Position numbers and translations under genes: made by a program. A stretch of DNA of 64,000 bases from Cryptomeria japonica (Eukaryota > Streptophyta > Pinopsida > Cupressales > Cupressaceae), in the NCBI RefSeq assembly GCF_030272615.1, contig NC_081414.1, forward strand, positions 661,736,438 to 661,800,437, given 5' to 3'. The first letter of the stretch is position 1. Every line of letters starts with the position of its first letter. The notes under the pieces are model-generated. The model ran no database searches, had not been told where the DNA came from, and worked only from the letters and a program-made list of their open reading frames with translations. Shown here piece after piece: positions 49,317 to 60,874 of this stretch.

Positions 49317-49346
49317 GGCCTTGATGTTCATGATGATGAAGAATGA
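45126..49346 (+). pseudogene. CACTA (En/Spm) TNP2-type transposase, ten exons, inactivated
   Basis: Exons by GT/GC-AG junctions and frame: 45126-45329, 45432-45802 (GC donor), 45889-46448, 46546-46725, 46809-47046, 47133-47569, 47675-47754, 47856-48268, 48354-48556, 48635-49346. Early exons hold CYCSCKICKG and HGHIEGGHDYHPL. The transposase core has LSLAADGVNPIGEM, YSVWPVFVINNNIPPWM, VYIEPLIDELLELW and ACPVCGPK, then LPYYEQLQIVHLFDSMHIGK. A DUF4218-like part (FNAQEHYLIHQVEEIELCGP) and a DUF4216-like part (EPYVLLSQCEQVFYSEVPHK) follow, ending in an Asp-rich tail. In-frame stops lie at HEF*TECPEC, SLA*FMDY, KSYP*KFSR and VYIF*YLPK. Frameshifts lie near 46985 and 48850. The enzyme would cut and move CACTA elements. 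Confidence 0.9.
49134..49345 (+). repeat. (GAT/GAA)n tract encoding the acidic tail
   Basis: Runs of GAAGAA then GATGATGAT encode Glu- and Asp-rich sequence at the C-terminus of the transposase frame. The antisense poly-Ile and alternative poly-Met frames are artefacts. Confidence 0.9.
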
Positions 49347-49773
49347 AATGTATGAGGAATGCGATTAGTATATTATCTATTTAGTATTGACTTCTTGATA
49401 TAATTTTTTTTACATAATTAATTCATTATGTTTTGAATTCTAATGCCATTACATAATTAATTCATGATGCACCTTTTAATATGGAGATGGAGATAGGGAG
49501 TGTGACTATTTATGTGACAATTTTTAAACTGTGTTTATTTATGGAAATTGGATTGTTTATTAGCTATGTGACTATTTATGTGACCATTTAGTTGAGGATC
49601 TTGCATAGTCTACATAAAGTAAAGGTAAGGAATTAAAAAATTTACAATGATTTTGATGACAACATCTTTTTAATATTTAATACTCTTTTTGTCTACAAAG
49701 TTCATGTTGTTCATGTTGTGTATGATGTAATTTCGCTAACGTTTTTTATATTTTTTCTTTGTCACAGGTCGAC

Positions 49774-52634
49774 ATGGATCCATCACATATCGCAGACAGA
49801 GATGTACCTTGCAACACTTCTACCGAGAAGGTAAACCTCATTGTAATTGTACAAATTAGGTAGAAGCAAACTATTACATTATTGTGTTCTTTTTTTTAGT
49901 GATTTATACTAATTTTGTAATTGTTAATGATATTCTTGACACATACAGATGTTCGGGGAAAGGGAAAGGGAGTTGCAGTACCTAAGCACCTTTCTATGGA
50001 TGTGGAATCATTAGGGTTAAACAATGATGACCCTGAATATCCCACAGACCTTGTGAAATTCTTTAAAATGCCTCTTATAAAAATTAGAAAAGAGATTGTT
50101 GCTTTGGCAGCCGTGCATCCTACCATTGATGAGATACGACATAGGGTGGGATTATTGTATAAAACAACATAAAACTTGCAAGTAAGCAGTAATGAAAGCT
50201 TTAATTATAACAAAAGTTTAATAATGGTTTATATTTTATTCTCTTTTTATGTCATTAACTAAAATATGTACGTATTGTTTTTACAACAATTTATCTGCCC
50301 TCATGAAAGTTGTTCCTATGATTAGGGTGTTGCAGGATTAGGTGATGACGATTTTCTTGTATTATCACTTGCTTGGCTTATCACTCTGAGTACCCAAAAC
50401 ACATCATACTTGATACTGTCAATTTTCAAAATAAAGGTTCATCCTTGTTTACAATTCTTGCACTTTTCATATATTTAATGTTTGATATATTTAATGTATT
50501 ATTCTTTAGGTGATGTCAATGTTACTATGCAAATGTCGACGTCGCCTCATTAGAGGTCACCCTCACCTGTATTGTCGACTGCAATGTCGGCAATACGTAG
50601 CATGCAGACATCCTCTAGTGCACGTCATATTGGCCCGCCCACTGTTGGTAGATCCCTCTTTTGCTCTATCTTCTGGCACGTGTTTATTTCCCTTCAAGCG
50701 TTCTTTCTTGAATTCTAATGCCATTTCATAGTGGATTCATTTTTTGCAAGAGGAGATGCACATGAGGATGTGCCACAGGCGACTACTGCTGATAACATAG
50801 CATTGTTTCCTGGATCTTCTCGTATTGCTAGTACGGGAACATTGCAGGCCACATTCGTGGTGAGCGACGAAGAAATGGTTCCCTTAAAGATACAAAAGGT
50901 TCTAGGTACTTTAAAATTATTATTATATATACTCTAATTGTAATTTACTTTATAATCACTCGTTTTGGACTAATGATCCCATGAATTTTTTGCAGGCAAT
51001 GATATTTTCTATAAACATCTTAGTGACATTGCATTGTAGATATTTGAGCCCACCATACGTAAAAGGTGGTACATCATATGTGAACTAACCCTTATCCACT
51101 TTTGATTTCATATCATTGCTAGAATACTTTTTCTTTGATCCATTTCTTGAAGTGTAATAAATGTAGCTTCAGTTCATTTCTGAATCTAATAGATTTGTTT
51201 TTGCTTTAAAAGGTGGAATGACCAAGAAAAAAGGTTAAAAGATGAATTGACAAACCAAATGGTTGAGTGGTTGAGTGGTTTGGAAATGACACCTTTGACA
51301 AAACCAAGCTCCTTGAAAAAGCTGACACATATCTAAAGTATGTGAGGGACCAATACATGACCCATTTGGAGAGGAACCTAAAGTACGAGCGTCCCCCCAT
51401 GATTCCAGAGAGGGAGTGGAAGGACCTGATTTTGGAAGCCAAGGAGAGAATTGAAAGGAAAAAAGGAAAAACACCAGTAGATGCCAGAAGAAGGTACGGG
51501 ATACTATTACGAATGTAATTATGTACTAATTAATTACTCTTTATATTTATATAATCTAACATATTTCAAAATTTTAAAAACTGAGTGACACGTCAAAGGC
51601 AACCAAGGCAAGGCAAGAAAAGCATGGGCAACACAAACTCGGCTCTGGTGGTTACATGAAACTTGCTGCACGAATTGTAAGTATCTCATGTAAACTCCCA
51701 TATTGTCTCAAAATATTAATAAATTGCAAACGTTTTTTTTTATCAAACAATGCAAACAAAATTCACGGTACCAAGCAAAAATGCAGGGCTCTGAATTCAA
51801 TAGAGCGCCCACAAAAGATGACAAGAGAATTTCCTACCAGCAAGGCTATTCAGTCGTGGCTGATCGGCTATGAGAATTGAGTGGGCATACACAACATTCG
51901 AGTGCATCCGTCACATAGGTAAATATGCTAAATGGAAGTTGTTTCAAATTGAATACTTTACCAATATCTAATTGATTTTGTTTTAAATAAGCAAGCAATG
52001 ATAACAATGTGCATGTCATTGGAATCCAGCTTGCTAATTGTGAAACACCACTTGCACATGAAGGTCCGGATGTGCATCCCAGTAGTGGAGGTATTCATTT
52101 GCTATTCAAATTTATTTATTTAGCTATTAATACAATTAAACATCTTAATTTTTAATTAGAGTAGTAATTAATGTAACCTTTCTTGTTAATATTTTAGAGC
52201 ATGTAGTCGGTGGTGAGCAAGTGGAGCATGATCTGGGTACACAACCTCAAGAACGTGATGTTCCCCACTCAGGTAAAGAGGACCACTGTTATTGCTTTAA
52301 ACAAATATAATTGCAATTGGTGTTCAACATGTTGAGGTTGAGGCTACACAAAATGATGTGGCCCCATCAGGTAAAGAACACAACAAGTATGTTCTCTAAA
52401 TTAATGAAATACTTGTAACAATAATATTTTTTTTTTTTTTTTTATTTAACCCATTTCTTTGTTATTGCAGAGGACCCCCCTTCGCTTCAGTGTCCTCGTC
52501 CTCAGTATAGGACTAGGCATACATTGAGATCACGAGCAGTTGGTGGAACATCTGCAGAGGGGGGAAATGATGAAGACACCGATGTTCTACTTAGTCTTTT
52601 CATAGCTTCAAAGAAAAAACAAAGAAATAAATGA
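49774..52634 (+). pseudogene. Second CACTA gene, Transposase_24-like, multi-exon
   Basis: Coding blocks follow the TNP2 gene on the same strand, separated by introns. They are MDPSHIADRDVPCNTSTEK (49774-49830, ending at GT), KHLSMDVESLGLNNDDPEYP with IRKEIVALAAVHPTIDEI (49960-50150), and a block at 50750-50915. The core at 51270-51500 has YVRDQYMTHLERNLKYERPP and EREWKDLILEAKERIERKKG, followed near 51600 by EKHGQHKLGSGGYMKLAARI. Conserved Trp/Lys-Asn-Arg and His-x-Gly-Ser spacing is typical of plant Transposase_24 (PF03004), a common second CACTA gene product. The last block ends LFIASKKKQRNK with TGA at 52632-52634. I cannot fix all exon edges; some blocks need frame changes, so it is likely dead. 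Confidence 0.6.
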
Positions 52635-53712
52635 TTGTAATCTAAGTTATTTGATAATGACTGATTTTTATGTGTTAGTGAATGTAATTATGTGCTAATT
52701 AATGATTATGGATGATATGTGTTAATTAATATTGATGAATGTTGCATGTTAATTAATGTCAATCAATGTTATGTGTTAATGAACGTTATGTGATATTAAT
52801 GAATGAATGCTATATTTTATTAATGGTAGAAAGAATTAATGAATGAATGTTATAAGATGTTAACGGGGAATTTAGAGTGATGTTAGGGGGGCGGGGGGAG
52901 GGGGTGGGTGGCGCCAAATGAGCTTCCACCTTCACGTGGTTGGCCCTGTTAAGTAGAGAATATTAAACTATTCTCGAAACCAAGCGAAGCTCAACAAGGT
53001 AACACACTTTTCAATATTTCATTATGTTGCACAGTTAATCTTATTGAATAATGTATATTGAATCTTAATTGCAGGGTCCAACAGAGCCAACACGAACAAC
53101 AACACCACGAGTTGCTAGGTATAATGAACTCCCATATTGTCTTATCTATACACGAACAATATGAGTTGCTTCTAGTGTTGATATCCAAGGTGGGACTGCA
53201 ATAGTTATGAATATGCCTCATCCTTGTAATTTTTTTTATTACAACTCCTAATGCTTGAGACTAAACTTTTTGTTTTTGATGTTTTTCACTAGTTGTCATA
53301 ACCTCTGACTTTGATGCTTGTGCCTTAGTAAATATTTGCAAGTAGACCAGAAGACAACACAAAATTTAGGCTCGAAAGTTGATAGTCTGTATATTGATAT
53401 TAATTTTGAGAAAACATTACAAAACTCAAAGTATTCTCCATAAGACTAGAAAAAAGCTCAGCTAAATTTCTGCAGTGTTTTCTTACAATTACTTGCGATC
53501 ATTTTTTTAGGAGTCCTGGTATCCATTTATAATAGTATGGATGCATACAAGCTTTGGACCCTTCAAAAGAAAGTTTGTTACAAACAATCGATCATTTTCA
53601 AGAAGCGGTTATAAGTCCTTTTTAGCATCTGCGGCTTCCTCTGCTTGTTGTCTGTTGCAACCTAATGTAACTGCTCCCGAGCATCTTCTTTCTGTCCCAT
53701 ATACTTATCTTT
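52635..53712. other. CACTA 3' side and spacer, with a G-rich tract
   Basis: 52660-52850 repeats variants of ATGTTATGTGTTAATTAATG. 52887-52912 is a G-run tract (GGGGGGCGGGGGGAGGGGG and following) with quadruplex-forming spacing. No gene and no clear CACTA 3' terminus are seen. Confidence 0.45.
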
Positions 53713-56700
53713 CTACTCCTGATACACATCATCACTAGGCCAAGTAAAACTAGCAATCTTCTGTTTCATATCTTCTAGCCGCTTCCAAGTCACTCGTACA
53801 TGCCCAATCTCTGTTTCTATGAAACCATAATGAGATTTCACTTTTTCAATTTCCTCAATTGTTTGGACAAATAAGGATGTGTCATCAGTACTAATAATCT
53901 GATTGATCCTTAGGGACAAATTGTGGTCCACCTCCTTTAACCAAGTCTTCTCTTTCTTTAGCTGGACAGGACCAATGAAACCTCCTGAAAACATTTCAAA
54001 TTTATGATTTGAATATTCTTTCCTATAAAGTTGGGATTTTCTTTTTATACCTGCTCCTTCCACTGAAAAAATATTCATCTCTTTTATAAACTCACATGTG
54101 GACCTTAGATTGTCATTCTCTTCTGCATCTGCATGGGAAGAACACATGAGCTCTAACTCTTTACCTCTAGGCACCCACTTATTGAGGATTGGTTCCAAAG
54201 TGGCTTCTTCTTCTCTGAATTTGATCAAAATCGCAAGAATCATTTTCATATTTATGTATACATTGGAGGTTTTGACTGAGTCAGCAAACTTCAAGATGGT
54301 GGCTTTCACCTTCTCCTCATATTTGTTTGCATATAATGTATGAGCTTGTTTCAATTTTTCCAACTCATGTTGGACATTTTCAGGTAATTGGGAACTAGAA
54401 GGCATAGGAGAAGGGGGGTATTCAATGATGGGACTAGTAGGAGGGGGTTTTGCTGGATAGGAGGCTATCATGAGTGTAGAAGATTCACCAGGATGATATT
54501 GACCTGCCAGTTGACTCTGGAGTCTAGCAATTATGTTGTCTTTGTTGGCTATTCCTTCTTTAGCATCATTGTAAGCTTTTAAAATAGTATCCAACTTCAA
54601 TTGGAGATTAGCCTTTTCTTGTGCCTCTTTCTCTGCCACCACAACACTGAATTTTGTAGTCTCTAGGACTGTGCTTGCAGCTTCCACTACCCCTGTGTCT
54701 TGGACTCTTTTAACTATTATGCCTCCTAAGAGGCTAGAATCTGATGCATCCTTCCTTCTTTTGTTTTCATCCTTCTTTAAAGACCACATGACAAGAGCAA
54801 CATTATCCTTGTTGAATGTCACTCCTTCCATAGGCTTTGTTTCTTTCCTCACTGCATCAAGCACTAAGGCATCAACTATATCCCATTCAGGGAGAATCAA
54901 CACACCAGCCTTTGCTACCATTTCTCTTCCTTTCTCAGGGGTGATTCCTTTGAACTCCTCCATCATTTCTTGCTTAACCTCTTCTTCTACCTGAGTTGTA
55001 TTTTTAAGAGGCTGTTCACTTTTCCTCTGTTCACATCTAGTCTTGAATTGATCAATATTTTGCTTCCATAGAAACTCTATAAAAGCTCCTGATGTGACAA
55101 AATTACTGTCAGCTAGGAATTCTTCACTAGCTTGCTTAACAGTAAGGTCCATTTCTTGGCCCTTTAAGTCACCATCAGTCAAATCCATTTCAGCATTAGG
55201 TGGCTCTTTGGGCATCCCCTCTTGGGTCTCCTCATAGGTATAGGCAATCTCACCGAGACTCCCTAACTGCAATAATTGTTCAACCACAACTTGTTCATCT
55301 CCAATGTGGATAGGAGACTGAGATGGAGAATATTGAGGCTCATCAGTTTCAATTTCCTTTCCCACTCTCTGCTTCTTAGGGGAATCCTGGATGTCAATGA
55401 CATCTTCAATTTTCCTCTTCCCTTTTGAAGTGGAAGGCTCACCTGTCACTGGCATTATCACAGTGTACTTTGACCTTTTGTGCATTACATAGTCACCAGG
55501 TGGGATATCTCTAGCAAAGGCAAGCTTAGCCAATACCATCTTAGCCTTATCAGGCTCATTTTACATTATGGCCTCCCTCTTTTCTTTTAAGGTCTGCATG
55601 AGATCTTCAAAATAAAGAGTCAAGAATTTTATTTTCTCCTCAAATGGAGAAAAGCTAGAAAGGGGGTCATAGCCAGTGTCAAATTGATGGATAAAATCAA
55701 GGGCTTTCTTATATGCCACCCACTTCTCCTTCCTCGGTTCTTTCTCATCTAAGTTGATTTCATTTCTAATCAGATCTTCTGGGAACTGAAATTGATGTGG
55801 CCTACCTCTGCACACTGCTCTTTTTCTGAACATGCCATTGAAAAAATCCTCGGGGTTTGCACATCTTGACATTACAGTAGACAACCTATATGGCTTAAAA
55901 AATTCTTCAAAAAATCTCCATCCACCCTTAGTGATCACAAAATGGTGAGCCATGATAATAGTTGGGAAAATAGTCCCTTTACCTCTATTGGTTAGCTCTG
56001 CTTCTTGTACTCCCCCAATTTGTCTCAGGACTTCTGCAATCCCTATCTTCAATGGGACCTGATAGGGTAGTAAAAATGGGGTGCCTCTAAATCCAAACAC
56101 TCTAAAAATAGTAGACACAGGGTACAAATATATGTCTCCCCAATTGTGAACAATCTTGATATCCTCTGCAAACTCCTTTGGTCTGAGAAACTCCAAAAGA
56201 ACCTTATGAATTCTAGGGTTTTCTCTGCATAGAAGAATCCTAATTTTAGATGCAAAGCATCTATCAAACTTTAAATAACTTGCATCTTCTCTATCCCAAG
56301 ATAGAGTAGTACTCCACAATTGCACTGGCATCTCCTCTTTATCCTTGACCTTAATCAGGTCCATCTCCTTTCCAAAATAATCAACCCCTTTGAACAGAAA
56401 CATATGCATTAACATGGAGTACTATCCAAATGGCCTATCCACCTTACCATTTTTGATTCCTACTAGCCCTTTATGAATTGCATCAACAAGGTATGAGGCA
56501 TAATCAAATGTTATTGCTAGGGAGGGGTTTAGAATTTGTGCAATCATTAACATATAATGGGTTGGCATATTCTTTTCATCATCCTCTCCAAAAATCTGGC
56601 ATAATGCCCAATACATACCCTTAGCTCTCAGAGTGAATAGGTTGAGAGAGAATGGTTCCATTGTGTTGGGGCCTACAACTATTAACCCCCCTATCTTTAC

Positions 56701-57156
56701 AAAGAATTCTTTCAATGGGCCACTTCTAAGATGATCCCTTTGTGTGTTGTAAACCTAGGCTAACGACTCAAAGTCAATAGGTTCTAACAAATTGGAGGAC
56801 TCATTGAGTTTAAACACTTTCTTGAATTCATCTTCATTTATCTCAATCAAGATTGATCCCTTTATGTTCCTGATGCATCTTGCCACAAAGTAATAATTCT
56901 GTGCAATCAGGGCTAACAAACCTACATCCATAAAAACACCTGGGACCACAAGCTTTCCTACATCTTGCTCCCATATGCCATTCAAAGGAGCTGGGGAATT
57001 CCTCTACCCAAAACCGACTTTGAAGAGTCCTAAGCCTGACAATCCTATTTCAGGGTCCCTCAACCAATTACCCTTATCATAAAGGCCATCTCCAATTTTT
57101 AGACGAGGGTTTTTAGGTACTAGCTCTTTGGCCTTAGCCCCAGCATTGGTGGACAT
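53713..57156 (-). pseudogene. Copy C of unnamed large ORF family, one frame with four stops
   Basis: A single minus-strand frame of about 1,147 codons runs from ATG at 57156 (MSTNAGAKAKELVPKNP) to TAA at 53713. It has no frameshift and only four internal stops: TAG 57004, TAG 56755, TAG 56422 and TAA 55561. Blocks in order: an N-terminal helical block with DVGKLVVPGVFMDVGLLALI; YSMLMHMFLFKG; FLRPKEFAEDIKIVHNWGD; VFGFRGTPFLLPYQVPL. A basic bipartite nuclear-localisation-like stretch follows (KGKRKIE ... SPKKQR). Then come FLADSNFVTSGAFIEFLW, TPEKGREMVAKAGVLILPEW, and long coiled-coil segments to TWPSDDVYQE. No transposase, reverse transcriptase or enzyme motif is visible. A distant relation to plant transposon-associated gag-like ORF1 proteins is possible but unproven. 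The purine-poor codon use resembles its neighbours. Confidence 0.8.
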
Positions 57157-57570
57157 GGTTAATTGCTCTAAAAAATCATCACAGATATTTCGGTCCTAGT
57201 AATTCACCTTCCCCGTCAATTCTCTTCTGGGTGTCATTCTGGTCAAACAATTATACCACTAGCAACTAGCACAGACCTCTAATGAAGTAATTCACATAGT
57301 AGTATTTGAGAACAAACCAAGAGTTATCAAGAAAAGCACAAGAAACTTGATTATTCGCCTGAAGAAAATCACTTTGCAACAATTCGCCCTGCAACAAACT
57401 TCGATGAAACAATACTTAGCAATCAAGTTGATGCAGACTCAAAAAGGACAAGTTGGCATTTAAGTTTTAGAAATTAACTCCGCATGCTTCGGCTTTCTTT
57501 TCAGAATTGAATTCGCCAAATAGAATTCAAAACTGGCTCCAACGGGTCATAATTCCTCTAAGTCTTTCCT
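57157..57570. other. Region upstream of copy C
   Basis: No gene. It is the likely 5' leader or promoter side of copy C (minus strand) and runs into the TTCGCG repeat array. Confidence 0.4.
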
Positions 57571-58546
57571 CTATTTCGCAGAACATAAAACCCGTGCTCT
57601 TTTCTTTCGCGAAACAACATCGATCGTTGGATCACGAGAACTTGCATCGCCTTTATCTCCATTTGATCTCTTTGCTTTAGTGTCGGGCCCTACCTCCTTT
57701 TTGCCACTTCGCGGACTTTAATAGTCATTCACTTTTCCTTCGCGAGGCCGCGCCAAGCATTAGATCAAACTCAAATCACCCAACCTTTAACTCCAACCGG
57801 GACCGTCAATCCTTTTAATTAATCGCAGCTCATCTTGACGGCTAACGATTTTCACCATTTCGCTGAGGTTAAGTTGTAGGCATCTTAGGGCCACGAAACA
57901 ACGAGAAGCATTGGATCAATCTTGAGATGAATGCCTTTTAAGTGGGCCCTTTACCTGGGAATTACTTAACCCACTTGTTCTTTGGTTAATAAACACCACA
58001 TGGCAATCGGCCATTAGCCCTGGAAACTCCTTTTGTTTCCACCCTTAATCCGCCACGTGTTCCCTTTTACTATTCCCACATAACTGTTGGTTACACCTTA
58101 GGCGGGCCCTCAACCACTTTTAGAGCCACGTGGCATTCGACACATCGCTATCGAGCTCTGCAAAAAGAGGCAGTTGTTATGCCACGTCACACCTCCATGT
58201 GAATTCCACCTGTCTTTCCCGACTTCGCGAACATTATACTTCGTTTGGCTTGCGGCCGCGAATCAACGCGAGCCATTGATCTTTTTCCAACCCAATCATT
58301 CTTTAACCAAAGAAGACCGCTTATCTCTAGGACCCGTGAAACCCTTTCGCCACTTCGCGAAGGTTAAAACACATTCAGCTTGATCTCACGAAACCACGCT
58401 GTCCGTCCAATCAGATGAAACATGATCGGTGTTTAGCTTTGGTCCAAACCTATATGCCGGGTCCACCTTCGCCTTTCGCTACTTCGCGGAAACTAAGTTT
58501 TGAGCACTTTTTGGTCGCAAATCAACGTGGGTCGTCAGATCAACAG
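57571..58546. repeat. Degenerate tandem array, about 130-bp units with TTCGCG cores
   Basis: Similar 65-70 bp segments start near 57571, 57703, 57853, 58219, 58346 and 58476; the 366-bp gap equals about three periods. Each has a CTTCGCGRA-like half, about 20-25 variable bases, then CGCGAAxCAACGxGxxCCATTGGATCA. A seventh copy lies near 59756. Several cores form the palindrome TTCGCGAA. The array lies upstream of copy C. Confidence 0.65.
58054..58132. promoter_or_regulatory. Two G-box motifs upstream of copy C
   Basis: CACGTG at 58054-58059 and 58127-58132, each preceded by GC, in a region where CACATGG and CACGTCA variants also occur. G-boxes bind plant bZIP and bHLH factors. Their spacing fits the surrounding repeat, so they may be repeat sequence rather than selected sites. 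Confidence 0.35.
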
Positions 58547-60175
58547 AAAATCGCAAGATACTTATAAGGCCTGACGGACATTAGAAAAGGTAGATTAAAA
58601 GCGAACAAGAATAAATTATTTAAAGGGACCACCTAGGTAAATGACAAGGGGTGAACACTTTTATGATAAATGGACCCATTGCTTAAGTGAATAAAGTAAC
58701 GCCAAATTAGAAACCAAAAGGGCTTTTCTCAGGTATTGAAGCCACTTAAAACCTAAATCCTGAACCCCTTAGGATTTAAAACAAATTGAAAGAACACAGG
58801 CGTACCAGACACAAAATTTTCAAAAAACCTAGCCATTTATGGACTGAGAACATCCATTTTTAAAACAGTGATAACAGGACCATTCCTTTCGGTGAGTCTT
58901 TTTGCACCGATAGTATTATATCCTCGAAGACCTTTTCTTGTCGATGAGAACCATCTCCACTTTCCTTGATATCTTTTATCGATGGAGTTACTGTCTTCGA
59001 TGAGTCCTTTATGAAGTTCATCGGCGTTTGCTTTCTTTGATGCCCTTTTTATATTGATGAGACATCGCTGGGTCTCATCGATATTGTTCGAATCTTAGAT
59101 ACTTCGATAGAATGCTTTTAGACTTGTTTGATAACTTATGGGTTATTACGGTATCAATGAAAATGATGATTTCTTCCAAAGAGAGATGGCTTCTATCGAT
59201 GAAACCATGTGTATCAGAGACATGCCTTTTAGTCTCCTCAAAACTCATTCTCATCGAAATCTTTTTGCTGTCCGCCGGGTTTCATGTCGAAGAGACTTTG
59301 GACTTCGGTGACTTCTTTTGTCCTCCCATCGAAACTCATATCCTTATCGATATCATTCATCGATGTAGTTTTCTTCGGTTTTATCGATATCACTTTTTCG
59401 ATGAGAATGCTTCTTTCGGTGAATCTTCTTTGTCTTGCATCGATGATATTGTTTCTTCGAAAGCCTTTTGTTGGTGGGACCATCCCTTTCGGTGAGTCTT
59501 TTTGCACCGATAGTGTTATATCCTCGAAGACCTTTTCTTGTCGATGAGAACCATCTCCACTTTCCTCAATATCTTTTATCGATGGGGTTACTGTCTTCGA
59601 TGAGTCCTTTTTGAAGTTCATTGGCGTTTGCTTTCTTTGATGCCCCTTTTATATCGATGAGACATCGCTAGGTCTCATCGATACGGTTTGAATCTTAGAT
59701 ACTTCGATAGAATGCTTTTAGCCAAGAAAGAAGTCCTTATCGCTGGGTCAAAGCTTTTCGCTACTACGCGATAGGTAACTTTCGGGCATGTTGAGTTTGT
59801 GAATCCATGCGGGCCATCCGATTGACTGAGAGTTGCGCAACAATTACAAGGCCCGACGGTCATTAGAAAAGGCAATTTAAAGGCGAATAAAAATTAAAAC
59901 ATTTAAAAGGACCGCCTAAGTAAAAAACAACGGGGGGAACACTTTGCATGACAAAAGGACCCATTACTTAAGTGAATAAAGTAACATGGAAATAGAATTA
60001 TAAGGGTTTTTTCTCAGACATTTTGAAAGTGATTAAACCTAAACCCTAAACCCTCTTTAGGACCCAAAGCAATAGAAGTCACAAGGCCATACCAGACCCA
60101 AGAATTTCGTAGACTTAGCCAATTATGGAAAAGAATACCCATTTTTTAAACAGTGATAACAGTAACCTCTGAACC
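58441..60175. repeat. Nested direct repeats A-B-C-B'-A'
   Basis: A (58441-58875) and A' (59725-60175) share GGCC.GACGG.CATTAGAAAAGG, GGACCCATT.CTTAAGTGAATA and AACAGTGATAACAG. Between them B (58885-59121) and B' (59477-59723) are about 240-bp direct repeats at high identity, sharing CTTTCGGTGAGTCTTTTTGC and CGATAGAATGCTTTTAG. They flank a 355-bp middle. The whole 58.88-59.72 block is rich in TCGAT/ATCGA (about 17 sites). On the minus strand a 127-codon frame is open at 59238-59621, but I cannot assign it. Confidence 0.75.
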
Positions 60176-60456
60176 TTTATCTCTTCCCTCAAAAATGAAA
60201 CTTGCCATTTGAATTCCTTTCTCATATTGATTAGATTAATAATATTTGTTCAATGTTTTTTATCGTTAAAAGATTACCTTCCTTTTAGATAAATTAGTTA
60301 GATTCTTATTATGTTGAAGAACATTTAGTTAGTTTTCTCCTTCAACTGAAGTAGTTATGTTTTATTTTGAAATGCTCAATTTTTTATCTTAATATAGATC
60401 ACAATTTATTTTCTTTAAGTATAGAATTAATGGAATATTACATATGGTATCAGAGC
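60176..60456 (+). mobile_element. LTR edge relic with primer-binding site
   Basis: TGGTATCAGAGC at 60445-60456 exactly matches the initiator tRNA-Met complement and follows GGAATATTACATA. The CA at 60441-60442 is a plausible LTR 3' end. No gag-pol follows, so this is a truncated or solo-type relic. Confidence 0.5.
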
Positions 60457-60874
60457 AACCAAGTTCGACATTGAACCTCAGGCTTTCCACCTATAAACAA
60501 AACTATATACATATGCAGGTGTACCATGGTTGAGATAATATGCATGCGCACTATATACAAAACTATATTCGCAAGTAAATCTTTTATTCAAATCCACAAT
60601 ATGAAACATAGAGTTTTACTGGAAGAACACAAGTAACCTTATCTCCTTTAGATAATATCACAAGCAACTGCCTACAGAAAGATGCAGTAATCCACAACAT
60701 ATACACAAAGGAAAGATGACTGATTATATTATGTATGTTCACAAAATGGTACAATAGTAAGCCTGAGGCTATATTCTACTTCTTCTCTAATGATCCTTAT
60801 TGTTACAAAAACTCCCTCATTTATATGAGGGTACACATTGTCACCAAGCATCGTGGCTTTTCAACACATAACTA
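60457..60874. other. Spacer on the 3' side of copy D
   Basis: AT-rich, no gene. It may include the 3' untranslated part of copy D and the leader of the LTR relic. Confidence 0.35.

Noticed and set aside
49041-49331. Minus-strand open frame of nearly pure isoleucine
   Set aside because: Antisense of the GAT/GAA repeat in the transposase tail.
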